This document shows, in pieces, positions 35,336 through 43,990 of a DNA stretch of 53,306 bases. The stretch is from NCBI GenBank assembly GCA_944321365.1, contig CALULA010000015.1, positions 1 through 53,306 of the forward strand, in the 5' to 3' direction. The DNA comes from an uncultured Paraprevotella sp. (GTDB taxonomy: Bacteria; Bacteroidota; Bacteroidia; Bacteroidales; Bacteroidaceae). The position numbers and the translations under genes were made by a program. The notes below the pieces were generated by a model, which did no database searches, had not been told where the DNA came from, and was given only the letters and a program-made list of their open reading frames with translations. The first letter of the stretch is position 1; every line of letters begins with the position of its first letter.

Positions 35336-36799
35336 CTAACATTCCTCAAGACTTTTCACCCCCCTGCGAGTCAGACACACCTGATAACGGCGATATCCCG
35401 TCCGCCCCTGATAACGGTAACGCATGACAAAATGCAAATAATAGACTTTTTCAGCCGCCAGTGTATGGAAACGGCCTCCCCCTTCATTAATATATACGGG
35501 CGCATGAGGGCTATCCATCCTGCGTAAGAAATCGCGCAAATTCATCCGTATGATATCATTCATCCCCTGCAACGAATAATGGCTCAGGCGTTTCAGCTGC
35601 TTATCCAGTATGGATATACGACGCCGGTACACCATGACCGTTTCACGTACAGCACAATGTCCGGCTTCCAATTCGGACACATGCCCCCTGCGGGCACGTA
35701 TCTCTGGCGGCAGCTTCTCTACATCCACGAAATCGAATCCTTCCTTGCCCCATCCCACCGGTTCGCCATACAATGCCAACTTGATTTTGTAATCATAAAA
35801 TTTGTTTCCCAATTTAGTAGAGAACCAATAGTGCATCAGATCTTTGAAACGGTCTTTAAACATATAACTGACCACCAATGCTACGAACAACGGCAAAGTG
35901 AAATTGCCATAGGTCTGCTGGAACGAGAAGGAGATGACCGTCGCAAACACCATGCTTATCCCCGCCGCAAACATAAAAAAAATCTGTTCCCAAAAGAAAA
36001 TATTACTTCGTTTCTGGGCTAATATGTACAAATCACTCTCCACATATTTTTTTAATTGACCTGTGCGATGCAGATAGTCACGATTGTCTCTCTGTTGATC
36101 ATCACATGGCAAAAGGAAGCCCTTTTGCCGCTGATATTCCCACTCCCTGTCAACATAAAGAGCCACTTTCTCAGTCAGCCGCTCACCAGAATCAGGGAAA
36201 CGCTTATGCGCAAACTCCATTCCCCGGAAAAGATGCAGATTAATAATCTGACATAAATATTCCTCACCTAAAGTATAGCAGGTGGACAACTCATGGGAAA
36301 TGCGCTCCAGACCGACCTGAGAGGGTATCTGCCGATAAGCTTCCATTATCCGGTCCAACAACTCAACAATCCTATCCAGCTGGACTTTGAACACTTCCGC
36401 TTCCGTCTGTTGATAAAGAGCGGACATGGAGGAGCGCAAAGCACTACGCACAATACTACTGAACATCTTAATCTGATGTTCATATGCCCTTATATGCTCA
36501 TCCGTAACCCCGTTCACCAGTTCATCACAACAGACTTTCAACCTTGATAACGGCATATTCCCCGTATCGGCAACCTCTTCCAACGTATAGACCGGAGTTA
36601 TCAAACGCACCAGTGACCTGCAATCACGATAAAAATTATTCTTGGAATAGGTCTTGGAATTGATATACAGCGAATCCGGAATAAAAATCCACGTATCCAT
36701 CATAAAGTCACTCACCGCAGTCTCCGGACTGTAGCGCGAATACCCCACTTTGAATTCCAAAGTGTAACGATCGTGTATCCTCCCTTCTATCTCCAGCAT
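35336..36799 (-). CDS. Uncharacterised membrane protein
   Basis: I do not recognise this 487-residue protein. It has no signal peptide. Residues about 1-270 are soluble and mostly helical, with FKVQLDRIVELLDRIMEAYRQIP and LKKYVESDLYILAQKRSNIF. Two hydrophobic segments follow: FFWEQIFFMFAAGISMVFATVIS, and FTLPLFVALVVSYMF followed by KDRFKDLMHYWF. The C-terminal about 150 residues are soluble, with RARRGHVSELEAGHCAVRETVMVYRRRIS. This is an inner-membrane protein with two large cytoplasmic domains, possibly a sensor or scaffold. It is a single-gene unit with an upstream TAGCTTTG element. Confidence 0.85.
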   Translation of the reverse strand: MLEIEGRIHDRYTLEFKVGYSRYSPETAVSDFMMDTWIFIPDSLYINSKTYSKNNFYRDCRSLVRLITPVYTLEEVADTGNMPLSRLKVCCDELVNGVTDEHIRAYEHQIKMFSSIVRSALRSSMSALYQQTEAEVFKVQLDRIVELLDRIMEAYRQIPSQVGLERISHELSTCYTLGEEYLCQIINLHLFRGMEFAHKRFPDSGERLTEKVALYVDREWEYQRQKGFLLPCDDQQRDNRDYLHRTGQLKKYVESDLYILAQKRSNIFFWEQIFFMFAAGISMVFATVISFSFQQTYGNFTLPLFVALVVSYMFKDRFKDLMHYWFSTKLGNKFYDYKIKLALYGEPVGWGKEGFDFVDVEKLPPEIRARRGHVSELEAGHCAVRETVMVYRRRISILDKQLKRLSHYSLQGMNDIIRMNLRDFLRRMDSPHAPVYINEGGGRFHTLAAEKVYYLHFVMRYRYQGRTGYRRYQVCLTRRGVKSLEEC

Positions 36800-36809
36800 A
36801 ATCTATAAA

Positions 36810-36840
36810 CAAAGCTACAAAAAAACTTCTGGAATCCCAA
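36810..36840 (-). promoter_or_regulatory. Promoter of the uncharacterised membrane protein gene
   Basis: On the minus strand TTG (36838-36840), a 20-nt spacer and TAGCTTTG (36810-36817) fit the consensus. The -7 element is only 10 nt from the ATG, so the leader would be very short. Confidence 0.6.
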
Positions 36841-37138
36841 CCTGAGACGAGTGAAAAAAAGCCTTATGACATTTCTTTGTCATTTATTTCCACGAAACAA
36901 AAGCATTGCAAAAAAGCCATGTCCCGGCAAGATGAAAACGAACTGCTGCAGTCAAAAGAAGAAATACAATACGATATAAAATAAGGAAAAGCGCCCCGTC
37001 AAAACACTGTCACTGGAATTCGGACATTCCCTGACAAACATCATAAGAACACCGTTGGCGGACATTGAAAAAAACATCCGAGCAAGCAGCCTGCAAGGTA
37101 ATTCTCATAATCGCATTCCAACTTACAGATTTTATTCG
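36841..37138 (+). other. Gene-poor gap with two short frames resembling a decayed histidine kinase
   Basis: Between 36800 and 37172 no full gene is seen. A 21-codon frame (36919-36984) reads NELLQSKEEIQYDIK. The +1 frame from 36983 to the stop at 37139 reads LSLEFGHSLTNIIRTPLADIEKNI. Together these look like the H-box approach of a hybrid sensor kinase (SHEIRTPL in intact enzymes) broken by a frameshift, with the phosphorylatable His-Glu pair altered. The match is weak and short. Confidence 0.25.
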
Positions 37139-37146
37139 TAGCTTTG
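37139..37146 (+). promoter_or_regulatory. -7 element of the Nudix gene
   Basis: TAGCTTTG matches TAnnTTTG. It lies inside the longer open frame that begins at 37065, which argues that translation starts at the ATG at 37173. Confidence 0.6.
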
Positions 37147-37172
37147 CATCCGTCAATTATTATCACACAAAT

Positions 37173-37703
37173 ATGGCAAACAAACATCCCTTATCCCAAT
37201 TCCATTTCTGCCCCAAATGCGGGTCACCACACTTCGTGGAACATAACGAGAAATCGAAACACTGCGAGAACTGTGGCTTCACATACTATTTCAACCCCAG
37301 TGCAGCTACAGTAGCAGTCATCATAAATGAACAGAAAGAACTGCTGGTTTGCCGCCGTGGCAAAGAACCGGCCAAAGGCACGCTCGACCTGCCCGGCGGA
37401 TTCTCGGACTGTTTTGAAACCAGCGAAGAGGGCGTAGCCCGCGAAGTGAAAGAAGAAACAGGACTGAATGTAACGCACACGGAATTTCTTTTCTCCCTTC
37501 CCAACACTTATCTCTATTCCGATTTTTTGGTACATACCATCGACTTTTTTTTCCGCTGCGCTGTATCAGACTATAAAGAAGCACATGCCATGGACGACGC
37601 CGCCGAACTGCAATGGATTCCCTTATCAGACCTCAGGCCGGAGCTGTTCGGTCTGGAATCTGTACGCAAAGGCATAACAAAGCTGCTTCACCTGTTGAAA
37701 TAA
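37173..37703 (+). CDS. Nudix hydrolase with N-terminal zinc ribbon
   Basis: The 176-residue protein starts with a zinc ribbon (FCPKCGS then HCENCGF, two CxxC pairs near residues 10-30). This is followed by a complete Nudix box GFSDCFETSEEGVAREVKEETGL, matching GX5EX7REUXEEXGU. The ribbon plus Nudix layout recalls NADH pyrophosphatase NudC, but the NudC-specific SQPWPFP motif is not seen. It is probably a general nucleoside-diphosphate-X hydrolase of the cytoplasm. The start was set at 37173 because the -7 element at 37139 lies upstream of it. topA follows after about 100 nt with its own promoter element. Confidence 0.9.
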   Translation: MANKHPLSQFHFCPKCGSPHFVEHNEKSKHCENCGFTYYFNPSAATVAVIINEQKELLVCRRGKEPAKGTLDLPGGFSDCFETSEEGVAREVKEETGLNVTHTEFLFSLPNTYLYSDFLVHTIDFFFRCAVSDYKEAHAMDDAAELQWIPLSDLRPELFGLESVRKGITKLLHLLK

Positions 37704-37769
37704 AACAAGGAAGGACATGCCAGTTTCAAAAAAAGTGTTATATATAAGGTGTAATCTATCTTTTTTTCC

Positions 37770-37777
37770 TACTTTTG
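37770..37777 (+). promoter_or_regulatory. -7 element of the topA operon
   Basis: TACTTTTG matches TAnnTTTG, 28 nt before the topA ATG. No clear -33 element is seen. Confidence 0.55.
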
Positions 37778-37805
37778 CTGCCGGAATTTTATAAAGGTAC
37801 AGACC

Positions 37806-40148
37806 ATGCAGAAGAATTTGGTGATTGTGGAGTCTCCCGCCAAGGCCAAAACCATTGAAAAGTTTCTGGGCGCAGACTATAAGGTGTTATCCAGTTACGG
37901 ACATATCCGCGACCTGAAAAAGAAAGAATTCAGTATCGACACGACAGACTTCACCCCGCAATATGAAATCCCGGCAGAGAAAACCAGACTGGTGAATGAG
38001 CTGAAAACAGAAGCCAAGAATGCGGAAACCGTATGGCTGGCATCCGATGAGGACCGCGAAGGGGAAGCCATATCATGGCATTTATATGAAGTGTTGGGAC
38101 TCACGCCCGAACACACCAAACGCATTGTATTCCACGAAATCACCAAGCCCGCCATTCTGCAGGCCATAAAAAATCCACGGAACATAGATTTAAATTTAGT
38201 GAATGCCCAACAGGCACGGCGTGTGTTGGACCGCATTGTGGGCTTCAAACTGTCCCCCGTATTGTGGAAGAAAGTAAAACCGGCATTATCTGCCGGTCGC
38301 GTACAAAGCGTGGCCGTCCGCCTGATCGTGGAACGCGAGCGCGAAATACAACAGTTTAAGAGCGAAGAAAGCTACCGCGTTGTAGCTGTCTTTACGCTCC
38401 CGAACGGCTCAAACAACGAAATCAAAGCCGAGCTCAACCAGCGTTTCAAGACTAAAGAAGAGGCACAACGCTTCCTGGAAGCCTGTAAGAAGGCCACATT
38501 CACCATCAAAGACATTTCCACACGGCCGCAGAAACGGACACCGGCAGCCCCTTTCACGACCTCTACGCTGCAGCAGGAAGCTGCACATAAGTTAGGCTTT
38601 ACCGTAGCGCAGACCATGATGATAGCACAAAAGCTGTATGAATCCGGACGCATTACTTACATGCGTACAGATTCGGTCAACCTCTCATCATTATGCATCA
38701 ACGCCAGCACGGCTGTCATCAAAGAGCTGATGGGAGAACGCTATGTGAAAAGCAGACAATTCCACACCCATACCAAAGGGGCGCAAGAAGCTCATGAGGC
38801 CATCCGCCCGACCTACATGAACCAGGCTGAAATCGAAGGCACGGCACAGGAACGGCGACTGTATGACCTGATATGGAAACGTACCCTCGCCTCACAAATG
38901 GCCGATGCCGAAATTGAAAAGACCACAGCTGTAATCACCATCAGCGGAGAGTCATCTACATTCATAGCTACAGGAGAAGTCATCAAATTCGATGGCTTCC
39001 TGAAAGTATACAAAGAAAGCTTCGATGAGGATCAGGAGACGGAAACAGAGACCAATCTGCTCCCCCCGATGAGGCCCGGCCAACTGTTGGTGCGCAAGGA
39101 AATACAAGCCATGCAACGTTTCACCCAGCACCCGCCACGCTATAATGAAGCCAGTCTGGTGAGGAAGCTGGAAGAACTGGGCATCGGACGCCCGTCCACC
39201 TATGCCCCGACCATCAGTACAATCCAACAAAGAGAATATGTAGCCAAAGGCGACAAGCCTGGAGAGGAAAAAGAGCTGTTGACCCTTTCCCTGAAAGGAA
39301 ATGACATCAACCCACAATACAAGACCATCACCATCGGAGCGGAACGGGGAAAACTGATCCCGACAGACGTAGGCATTGTCGTCAATGACTTTCTGCTCCA
39401 GTATTTCCCGGAAATCATGGACTACAATTTCACGGCGGAAGTGGAAAAACAGTTTGACGACATTGCCGAAGGAAAAACCGAGTGGACGCAAATGATGAAA
39501 AACTTCTATAAAGACTTTGAGCCTGAAGTGGAGAAAACCATCAATGCCAAATCGGAACACAAAGTAGGCGAACGCTTGCTGGGCAAAGACCCGCAAAACG
39601 GCAAACCCGTATTCGTGAAGATAGGACGTTTCGGTCCTGTAGTACAAATCGGCGCAGCTGACGATGAGGAGAAACCGCGTTTTGCACAAATGAAAAAAGA
39701 CCAAAGTTTAGAGACCATCACCCTGAAAGAGGCTTTGGAATTGTTTAAACTGCCACGCTCTTTGGGCGAGTTTGAAGGGACAGATGTCACCATTGGTGCC
39801 GGTCGGTTCGGCCCTTACGTGCTGCATAACAAAAAATATGTGTCCCTCCCCAAGAATTGTGACCCTATGAGCATCACACTGGAAGAGGCCGTCAGGCTCA
39901 TCCAGGAAAAAAGGCAAGCAGAAGCGGAACGCCACCTGAAACATTTTGACGAAGAACCGGAATTAGAAATTCTTAATGGACGATACGGACCATATATCGC
40001 CTACAAGGGTGTCAACTACCGCTTGCCTAAAGCTCTGAGCGAACGCGCAAAGGAACTGACAGTGGAAGAATGTATGGCTGTCGTTAAAGAACAAAACGAA
40101 AAGCCTAAAAACACACAGCCTAAAAGAACATACACCAAAAAGAAATGA
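37806..40148 (+). CDS. topA: DNA topoisomerase I
   Basis: This 780-residue type IA enzyme relaxes negative supercoils. The TOPRIM domain is at the N-terminus, with IVESPAKAKTIEKFLG and ASDEDREGEAISWH (acidic triad near residue 81). The active tyrosine is Tyr285 in RITYMRTDSVNLS. Instead of the Cys4 zinc ribbons of E. coli TopA, the C-terminal part carries at least three GRFGPY-type repeats (IGRFGPVVQIG, GAGRFGPYVLHNKKYVSLP, NGRYGPYIAYKGVNYRLP) and a lysine-rich tail. It overlaps aroK by 4 nt (ATGA), so topA, aroK, speA and argB are one operon. Confidence 0.97.
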   Translation: MQKNLVIVESPAKAKTIEKFLGADYKVLSSYGHIRDLKKKEFSIDTTDFTPQYEIPAEKTRLVNELKTEAKNAETVWLASDEDREGEAISWHLYEVLGLTPEHTKRIVFHEITKPAILQAIKNPRNIDLNLVNAQQARRVLDRIVGFKLSPVLWKKVKPALSAGRVQSVAVRLIVEREREIQQFKSEESYRVVAVFTLPNGSNNEIKAELNQRFKTKEEAQRFLEACKKATFTIKDISTRPQKRTPAAPFTTSTLQQEAAHKLGFTVAQTMMIAQKLYESGRITYMRTDSVNLSSLCINASTAVIKELMGERYVKSRQFHTHTKGAQEAHEAIRPTYMNQAEIEGTAQERRLYDLIWKRTLASQMADAEIEKTTAVITISGESSTFIATGEVIKFDGFLKVYKESFDEDQETETETNLLPPMRPGQLLVRKEIQAMQRFTQHPPRYNEASLVRKLEELGIGRPSTYAPTISTIQQREYVAKGDKPGEEKELLTLSLKGNDINPQYKTITIGAERGKLIPTDVGIVVNDFLLQYFPEIMDYNFTAEVEKQFDDIAEGKTEWTQMMKNFYKDFEPEVEKTINAKSEHKVGERLLGKDPQNGKPVFVKIGRFGPVVQIGAADDEEKPRFAQMKKDQSLETITLKEALELFKLPRSLGEFEGTDVTIGAGRFGPYVLHNKKYVSLPKNCDPMSITLEEAVRLIQEKRQAEAERHLKHFDEEPELEILNGRYGPYIAYKGVNYRLPKALSERAKELTVEECMAVVKEQNEKPKNTQPKRTYTKKK

Positions 40149-40672
40149 TACGTATCATTCTGATCGGCTACATGGGAGCCGGCAAAACGACTGTGGGCAA
40201 AGCATTGGCCCAAAACCTTCATCTGCCATTCTACGATCTGGATTGGTACATTGAAGAACGCTACCATCGCACAATCCCGCAACTGTTTGCAGAAAGAGGC
40301 GAAAACGGATTCCGAGAAATCGAACGGGAAATGCTGCATGAAGTAGCAGAATTCGAAGATGTCATCATCTCCAGCGGTGGCGGTACGCCCTGCTTCTTTG
40401 ACAACATAGACTACATGAACCGACAAGCCCAGACCGTCTATCTGAAGGCATCCCCCGAAATCCTTTTCCAACATCTGAAACTGGGAAAAGTAGAACGGCC
40501 TTTACTAAAAGACAAGACGGAAAACGAAATGAAACAATTCATCCAAAATACACTGGCCGTCAGAGAACCTTTCTATAGCAAAGCCAGATACGTAATGGAT
40601 GTAAACCTGTTAGAGAATTACGAAAAAATAAAGGAATCAGTCCGCTTACTTCGTGAATTATTAAACATTTGA
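40145..40672 (+). CDS. aroK: Shikimate kinase
   Basis: This 175-residue P-loop kinase phosphorylates shikimate with ATP in aromatic amino acid synthesis. The Walker A is GYMGAGKTTVGK (residues 8-19), with the family's FYDLDWYIEE and FREIEREML shikimate-binding segments and the ISSGGGTPCF motif. ATGA overlap with topA and an 11-nt gap to speA place it in the middle of the operon. Confidence 0.95.
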   Translation: MIRIILIGYMGAGKTTVGKALAQNLHLPFYDLDWYIEERYHRTIPQLFAERGENGFREIEREMLHEVAEFEDVIISSGGGTPCFFDNIDYMNRQAQTVYLKASPEILFQHLKLGKVERPLLKDKTENEMKQFIQNTLAVREPFYSKARYVMDVNLLENYEKIKESVRLLRELLNI

Positions 40673-40683
40673 ATCGAGAGGAA

Positions 40684-42576
40684 ATGAGAAAATGGCGTAT
40701 TGAAGACTCTGAAGAGCTATACAACATCAATGGATGGGGAATCAATTATTTTGGCATTAATGAGAAAGGACATATTTATGTGGCCCCCAGAGAAAACGGC
40801 ATAAAGGTCGACCTGCGTGACCTGATGGACGAACTGGCCCTTCGTGACATCTCAGCTCCCGTGTTAGTCCGCTTTCCGGATATTCTAGACAACCGTATTG
40901 AAAAAACCAGCAACTGTTTTGAAAGAGCAGCAAAGGAATACAATTATAAAGGAGAGAACTTCATCATTTATCCCATCAAAGTAAATCAAATCCGCCCAGT
41001 TGTAGAAGAAGTCATCAGTCATGGGAAGAAGTTCAACTTAGGACTTGAAGCCGGTTCCAAACCAGAGCTTCATGCAGTAATAGCTGTAAACACGGACACA
41101 TCTTCTCCCATTATATGCAACGGATACAAAGACCAGAATTACATAGAATTGGCTTTGCTCGCACAAAAAATGGGCAAACGCATCTTCCTGGTCGTAGAAA
41201 AGCTCAACGAAGTGAACATCATCTATGAGGTAGCCCGTAAGCTCAACGTACGCCCCAATATCGGCATACGCATCAAACTGGCTTCTTCAGGCAGCGGCAA
41301 ATGGGAAGAAAGCGGTGGAGACGCCAGCAAATTCGGACTGACCTCCAGCGAACTATTGGAAGCCCTCGACATGTTGGAAAACAAAGGCATGAAAGATTGC
41401 CTGAAACTTATACACTTCCATATCGGCAGCCAAATCACTAAAATACGGCGCATACAAACAGCCTTACGAGAAGCCTCACAATTCTATATCCAACTTCACC
41501 ACATGGGTTACAACGTAGAATTCGTAGACTGCGGAGGCGGTTTAGGAGTAGACTATGACGGTACACGATCGAGTAACAGTGAAAGTTCTGTCAATTATTC
41601 TATTCAAGAATATGTAAACGACTGTATCTACACGTTCGTAGAGGCCGCAAACAAAAACAACTTGCCTCATCCTAACTTAATTACGGAAAGCGGACGTTCA
41701 TTATCAGCTCACCATTCCGTGCTGATAATGCAAGTACTTGAAACCGCCTCTCTCCCCAAAATGGATGAAAACTTCGAGCCTAAACCGGATGCCCATCAAC
41801 TTGTAAAAGACATGTATGAAATATGGGACAATCTGAATCCACGGACTTTATTGGAAGACTGGCATGACGCTCAACAAATCCGTGAAGAGTCTTTGGACCT
41901 TTTCAGCCATGGTTTTGTTGACCTTCGTACAAGAGCAGACATAGAAAGCATGTACTGGAGCGTTACCCGTGAGGTCAATATGCTGGCCCAGACCCAAAAG
42001 CACATCCCAGAAGAACTGCTCTCTCTTGACAAGCTACTGGCAGATAAATATTTTTGCAATTTCTCACTTTTCCAAAGCCTGCCGGACTCATGGGCCATCG
42101 ACCAACTGTTCCCGATCGTACCGATACAACGTTTAAACGAACGGCCTGATACTCATGCCACCATTCAAGACATCACTTGTGACTCAGACGGAAAGATTGC
42201 CAATTTTGTGACAAACAGCTATCTGTCACACAGTCTGCCCGTACATACCATAGAGAAAGGAGAACATTATTATCTGGCTGTTTTCCTTGTAGGAGCTTAT
42301 CAGGAAATTTTAGGCGACATGCATAATCTTTTCGGAGATACAAACGCCGTACATGTCTCTGTAACGGATAAAGGATATAACATTGATCAGACCATTGACG
42401 GAGAAACAGTGGCAGAGGTGCTGGAATATGTACAATACAACCCCAAACAACTGGCACGGCGCTTGGAAATATGGGTCTCCAAATCCATTCAAGCCGGGAA
42501 AATATCACTGGAAGAAGGCAAAGAGTTCTTGAGTAACTATCGCTCCGGACTCTACGGTTATACTTATTTGGAATAA
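40684..42576 (+). CDS. speA: Biosynthetic arginine decarboxylase
   Basis: This 630-residue PLP enzyme of fold III turns arginine into agmatine for polyamine synthesis. PLP lysine is Lys99 in YPIKVNQIRPVV. Other marks are GLEAGSKPEL, LIHFHIGSQI, the glycine loop DCGGGLGVDYDG, and LITESGRSLSAHHS. The frame opens at a TTG (40669) overlapping the aroK stop, but the ATG at 40684 with GAGAGG just ahead gives the family start MRKWRIEDSEELYNI. argB follows after 4 nt, linking arginine synthesis and use on one transcript. Confidence 0.96.
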   Translation: MRKWRIEDSEELYNINGWGINYFGINEKGHIYVAPRENGIKVDLRDLMDELALRDISAPVLVRFPDILDNRIEKTSNCFERAAKEYNYKGENFIIYPIKVNQIRPVVEEVISHGKKFNLGLEAGSKPELHAVIAVNTDTSSPIICNGYKDQNYIELALLAQKMGKRIFLVVEKLNEVNIIYEVARKLNVRPNIGIRIKLASSGSGKWEESGGDASKFGLTSSELLEALDMLENKGMKDCLKLIHFHIGSQITKIRRIQTALREASQFYIQLHHMGYNVEFVDCGGGLGVDYDGTRSSNSESSVNYSIQEYVNDCIYTFVEAANKNNLPHPNLITESGRSLSAHHSVLIMQVLETASLPKMDENFEPKPDAHQLVKDMYEIWDNLNPRTLLEDWHDAQQIREESLDLFSHGFVDLRTRADIESMYWSVTREVNMLAQTQKHIPEELLSLDKLLADKYFCNFSLFQSLPDSWAIDQLFPIVPIQRLNERPDTHATIQDITCDSDGKIANFVTNSYLSHSLPVHTIEKGEHYYLAVFLVGAYQEILGDMHNLFGDTNAVHVSVTDKGYNIDQTIDGETVAEVLEYVQYNPKQLARRLEIWVSKSIQAGKISLEEGKEFLSNYRSGLYGYTYLE

Positions 42577-42580
42577 TAAT

Positions 42581-43354
42581 ATGAAAGAGGAACTGACAAT
42601 TGTCAAGGTAGGCGGAAAAATTGTAGAGGAAGAAGACTCGCTCAAGCAGTTACTGACAGCATTCACTGCTATCAAAGGATACAAAGTACTGGTACACGGA
42701 GGCGGACGCTCCGCTACCAGAATAGCAGCCGCATTAGGAGTAGAAAGCAAAATGATAAACGGCAGAAGAGTGACTGACAGCGACATGTTGAATATAGTGA
42801 CCATGGTCTATGGAGGCTTGGTAAACAAGAACATCGTAGTCCGCCTGCAGGCCTTGGGCATAAATGCCTTGGGGTTGACCGGAGCAGACATGGATGTCAT
42901 ACGTTCACACAAACGTCCAGTAAAAGATGTTGATTACGGGTTCGTCGGAGATGTTGATGCTGTAAATGGTACTTTACTGGCCTCCTTAATCAGAAAAGGA
43001 ATCGTCCCCGTCATGGCCCCTCTGACACATGACAAGCAAGGCCATATCTTAAACACCAATGCTGACACCATAGCAGGTGAAACTGCAAAAGCATTGGCGG
43101 CAGACTTTAATGTCACACTCATCTACAGCTTTGAGAAAGAAGGCGTACTGAAAAATGCAGATGATGACAACAGCGTTATCCCATACATGAATGAAAACGA
43201 CTTCAAACGTTATATCGAAGACGGTACTATTCAAGGTGGCATGATACCCAAACTGGAAAACGCGTTCGAAGCCATTCATGCCGGAGTGAACAAAGTTATC
43301 ATTACAAAAGCTACAGCTATAAATGGCTTATCCGGTACACACATCGAAAAATAG
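42581..43354 (+). CDS. argB: Acetylglutamate kinase
   Basis: This 257-residue amino-acid kinase phosphorylates N-acetylglutamate in arginine synthesis. It has IVKVGGKIVEE at the N-terminus, VLVHGGGRSATRIA for substrate binding, GLTGADMDVI, NTNADTIAGETAKALAADFNVTLIYSFEKEGVL, and GGMIPKLENAFEAIHAGVNKVII near the end. The normal LLTDVPGV loop is changed to LIYSFEKEGVL, as in Bacteroidetes homologs that I recall. Some Bacteroidetes use N-succinyl instead of N-acetyl intermediates, so the acyl group is not certain. It is the last gene of the topA operon. Confidence 0.93.
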   Translation: MKEELTIVKVGGKIVEEEDSLKQLLTAFTAIKGYKVLVHGGGRSATRIAAALGVESKMINGRRVTDSDMLNIVTMVYGGLVNKNIVVRLQALGINALGLTGADMDVIRSHKRPVKDVDYGFVGDVDAVNGTLLASLIRKGIVPVMAPLTHDKQGHILNTNADTIAGETAKALAADFNVTLIYSFEKEGVLKNADDDNSVIPYMNENDFKRYIEDGTIQGGMIPKLENAFEAIHAGVNKVIITKATAINGLSGTHIEK

Positions 43355-43431
43355 AGAAAAAACGTGCCATATATCTTCTTATACAACAACGATTTAGACC
43401 AATACTTGCTCTAAAAAGCAGAAAAAAATAT

Positions 43432-43470
43432 CGGGTAGGTGTAACTTTTCCAGGCACCTGCCCGTCTTTA
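43432..43470 (+). terminator. Hairpin after argB, overlapping the ECF promoter
   Basis: A 10-bp stem (43432-43441 with 43455-43464, one G-T pair) is followed by TCTTTA. It may end the topA-argB transcript. Its arms contain the putative ECF -35 and -10 elements, so terminator and promoter functions are superimposed. Confidence 0.6.
43440..43466 (+). promoter_or_regulatory. Putative autoregulated ECF-type promoter
   Basis: TGTAAC (43440-43445), a 17-nt spacer and CGTC (43463-43466) match the AAC...CGTC layout typical of ECF sigma promoters, and no TAnnTTTG element is present. It lies 14 nt upstream of the ECF sigma start codon. This suggests the sigma factor drives its own operon. Confidence 0.55.
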
Positions 43471-43480
43471 ATATAAAGAA

Positions 43481-43990
43481 ATGAAAGGAATCAGTTTTCG
43501 GAACGATATACTGCCGTTAAAAGATAAGCTCTATAGGATTGCACTCCGGATTACACTTGACGCGGCAGAAGCTGAAGATATTGTTCAAGATACGCTGATA
43601 AAAGTCTGGAACAAACGTGAAGAATGGGCACAACTCAATTCAATTGAGGCATATTGCATTACAATCTGCAAAAACCTCTCGCTGGACAGGAGCCAAAAGA
43701 AAGAGGCCCAATACTTGGAATTGAATGAGAGCTTACAAAACCGGCCAGATTCCTTTACTCCTTATGAGCACCTGACAATACAGGAAAGTATCGGCCTATT
43801 CCATGAGTTAATAAAGGAACTGCCGCAGGTGCAACAGGACATTATCCAACTTAGGGAGATAGAAGAAAAAAGTTATAAAGAAATTGCACATATTCTGAAT
43901 CTGACAGAAGAACAGGTAAAAGTTTATTTGTTCCGCGCCAGACAAAGAATCAAAAAAAGATATACGGAGACTCAAAATTATGGACTATAA
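43481..43990 (+). CDS. ECF-type RNA polymerase sigma factor
   Basis: This 169-residue sigma-70-family protein has only regions 2 and 4. Region 2 includes DAAEAEDIVQDTLIKVWNKREEW, and region 4 includes the helix-turn-helix YKEIAHILNLTEEQVKVYLFRARQRIKKRY. The linker EHLTIQESIGLFHELIKELPQVQQDIIQLREIEEKSY is typical of Bacteroidetes ECFs. The target genes are unknown. The stop overlaps the next gene by 11 nt, consistent with translational coupling to an anti-sigma factor. Confidence 0.95.
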   Translation: MKGISFRNDILPLKDKLYRIALRITLDAAEAEDIVQDTLIKVWNKREEWAQLNSIEAYCITICKNLSLDRSQKKEAQYLELNESLQNRPDSFTPYEHLTIQESIGLFHELIKELPQVQQDIIQLREIEEKSYKEIAHILNLTEEQVKVYLFRARQRIKKRYTETQNYGL

